This document shows positions 33,489-34,359 of a stretch of 34,359 nucleotides of DNA, piece by piece; position 1 is the first letter of the stretch, and every line of letters begins with the position of its first letter. The notes under the pieces are model-generated. The model did not search any database and had not been told where the DNA came from. It saw nothing but the letters and a program-made list of their open reading frames with translations. The translations under genes were made by a program, and so were the position numbers. The stretch lies in the NCBI GenBank assembly GCA_011525015.1, contig WTJC01000017.1, positions 11,034-45,392 of the forward strand, in the 5' to 3' direction. The stretch is from Flavobacteriales bacterium. Its GTDB lineage: Bacteria; Bacteroidota; Bacteroidia; Flavobacteriales; Flavobacteriaceae.

Positions 33489-33973
33489 TAATAGTTAAAT
33501 CCTTTTATATATATGTTTTGAGATCCTCTAGAAATGATGGTCATATTATTAATCATTTCATTACTTCCTTGGATATTAATTTTAGACCCCTGTCCGTATT
33601 GTGTGATATTCCTGTTGATTTCTCCTCTTAGACTAACGCCAACATCGATTAACATATTGTTATTGCCGTATTGCATCAGTTGATAATTTGCTTTTGGCGC
33701 AACTAAAGCAACCCCAGCAATATTAAATTTTCCTTCTTGGCCTATTTTAATATCTCCCTCTGAGAGTACATTGGCTGAAACGATATGGTTGTATTTCCCA
33801 ACTTGCGCAATGGAAGTTTCAATATTGAAAGCAGACCCATAATTGGTTTGAACTGCTTGAGACAATGCAGGAAAAAAAATGTCTGGACCAGTGTCACTTA
33901 AATTGACAGCTTGGGCACGTGTCACCTGGTAGGTCGTGGTGACGAGAAGCATTAAAAGGATATATTTTCTCAT
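33488..33973 (-). CDS. Curlin-like amyloid subunit
   Basis: A 161-residue exported protein (signal ending RAQA) with curlin-type repeats. Units carry Q-x-G-x-x-N at Gln57, Gln79, Gln101 and Gln125, spaced 22, 22 and 24 residues, and a degenerate fifth unit with SRGSQN near 149-153. This period matches the strand-loop-strand repeat of CsgA/CsgB. The overall repeat degeneracy resembles the nucleator CsgB more than the major subunit CsgA. It is the first gene of the operon and may be its only curlin; a major subunit may lie elsewhere in the genome. The next gene overlaps by one base. Confidence 0.88.
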   Translation of the reverse strand: MRKYILLMLLVTTTYQVTRAQAVNLSDTGPDIFFPALSQAVQTNYGSAFNIETSIAQVGKYNHIVSANVLSEGDIKIGQEGKFNIAGVALVAPKANYQLMQYGNNNMLIDVGVSLRGEINRNITQYGQGSKINIQGSNEMINNMTIISRGSQNIYIKGFNY

Positions 33974-34007
33974 AATTTAGGATTTTTACAAAAATGCAAT
34001 TTTGACT

Positions 34008-34029
34008 ACGTATCACTTTAAAAATACGT
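34008..34029. promoter_or_regulatory. Dyad ACGTAT-N10-ATACGT upstream of the curli operon
   Basis: An inverted repeat with 6-base arms (extended CTACGTAT/CAACGTAT arms match at 7 of 8), spacer CACTTTAAAA, about 35 bases before the curlin start. This is a typical operator spacing. A near -7 element CATTTTTG (minus strand, about 33989-33996) lies between it and the start codon. It could be a regulator site; nothing in the window is a clear CsgD. Confidence 0.4.
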
Positions 34030-34143
34030 TGAAAATCACATCATCATAGACCTAATACACATATTCTTTAATTTATGCTGCTTATTTGCAAGTTAATTGC
34101 GAGTTGATACCGGAAATGTAAGAAAATTCTGAATAATTGAGTG

Positions 34144-34212
34144 TACAAAAAAACCTCCAAAAGAAGTCTTAGGAGGTTTAATATTTTCGGAAAATCCGAT
34201 TTTCTAGGTTCG
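34144..34212 (-). ncRNA. Candidate short RNA or curli leader attenuator
   Basis: A minus-strand unit with promoter-like TACTTTTG, a hairpin (TCGGA/TCCGA) and a terminator hairpin ending in seven T. Predicted length about 65-70 bases. It lies between the rRNA terminator and the curli operon. No known RNA family is recognised, and an alternative is a terminated leader of the curli operon. Confidence 0.35.
34151..34179 (-). terminator. Hairpin with T-run between rRNA and curli operons
   Basis: AAACCTCC/GGAGGTTT stem (34151-34158 with 34172-34179) with an inner AAG/CTT stem. On the minus strand it is followed by TTTTTTTGT, a good intrinsic terminator. It would end a short transcript starting near 34212. 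Confidence 0.75.
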
Positions 34213-34215
34213 ATT

Positions 34216-34223
34216 CAAAAGTA
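34216..34223 (-). promoter_or_regulatory. Bacteroidota -7 element (TACTTTTG) before the hairpins
   Basis: On the minus strand the bases read TACTTTTG, the same element as before lpdA and xerD. No good -33 TTG is seen. A transcript would start near 34212. Confidence 0.4.
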
Positions 34224-34310
34224 TAATTGGTTCTAAATGAGAGGAATAAAATCCTTTAAACGACACAAATACTCGTTTATACGACTGTTCATAAGATTTT
34301 AAATAAAAAA

Positions 34311-34336
34311 AGCCCCGCACATTGCTGTGCGGGGCT
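34311..34336 (-). terminator. Strong terminator of an rRNA operon
   Basis: Perfect stem AGCCCCGCACA (34311-34321) with TGTGCGGGGCT (34326-34336), loop TTGC. On the minus strand it is followed by TTTTTTTATTT. It lies directly after the 5S rRNA end. Confidence 0.9.
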
Positions 34337-34340
34337 CGAA

Positions 34341-34359
34341 GGAGGCGGCGACCTACTCT
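34341..34359 (-). rRNA. rrf: 3' end of a 5S rRNA gene (partial)
   Basis: The minus strand reads AGAGTAGGTCGCCGCC before the terminator, which is the conserved 3' end of 5S rRNA as found in flavobacteria. The rest of the rRNA operon lies beyond the window. The exact mature end is uncertain by a few bases. Confidence 0.72.

Noticed and set aside
34230-34290. A 19-codon minus-strand frame (MNSRINEY...) between the rRNA terminator and the TACTTTTG element
   Set aside because: Very short, no signal or family, upstream of the predicted promoter.
33974-34310. tRNA gene near the rRNA operon
   Set aside because: No cloverleaf or T-loop sequence could be found on either strand.

Overview
The window looks like a chromosomal segment of a member of the Bacteroidota, most likely a marine or freshwater relative of the Flavobacteriaceae. 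The reasons are: several genes preceded by the Bacteroidota -7 element TAnnTTTG; little use of Shine-Dalgarno sites; many SPII lipoproteins; the DUF6452/DUF6048 pair behind rlmD; and a 5S rRNA 3' end of the type I associate with flavobacteria. The base composition is moderately AT-rich and the genes are tightly packed. I see no insertion sequence, prophage, CRISPR array or tRNA.

Layout. 1-1814 (-): Lon protease, cut by the window start, with a sigma-54-like promoter upstream. 2015-4839 (+): an ECF sigma factor, a one-pass membrane protein in the anti-sigma position, and two exported beta-repeat 'adhesin' proteins (DUF4097-like and head-GIN/DUF2807), all overlapping or nearly touching. 4826-11950 (-): a likely operon of glycogen branching enzyme, GH31 alpha-glucosidase, UMF1-type MFS transporter, an unlisted 43-residue lipoprotein and an exported M20 amidohydrolase. 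12070-15008 (+): a collagen-like lipoprotein behind a second sigma-54-like promoter, two tandem msrB genes (one exported, one cytosolic) and dihydrolipoyl dehydrogenase. 15005-22528: housekeeping genes in alternating orientation (aroQ, xerD, exported M20 peptidase, PlsC-like acyltransferase, CoA-type Nudix hydrolase, lipoprotein PPIase, CarboxypepD_reg protein, ornithine aminotransferase). 22613-29327: rlmD, DUF6452, DUF6048, a THUMP-type RNA methyltransferase, a ZIP transporter, an ArnT-like GT39 and a PAP2 phosphatase.

The most interesting part is 29425-33973 (-): a compact type VIII (curli) secretion operon. Its order is curlin-like subunit, CsgE with a long N-terminal domain (possibly CsgH-like), CsgF, CsgG with a C-terminal beta-barrel-like extension, and a lipoprotein with a regulatory-like domain plus a propeller. 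It lacks recognisable csgD and csgC and has only one curlin-like gene here. A dyad sits just upstream and a terminator closes it. Between this operon and the 3' end of an rRNA operon (5S fragment plus strong terminator at 34311-34359) lies a promoter-hairpin-terminator unit that could encode a short RNA or act as a leader attenuator.

Convergent neighbours repeatedly overlap at their stop codons and two divergent pairs are separated by almost nothing, so regulatory signals must lie inside coding sequence. All functional assignments rest on reading motifs by eye; no database search was run.
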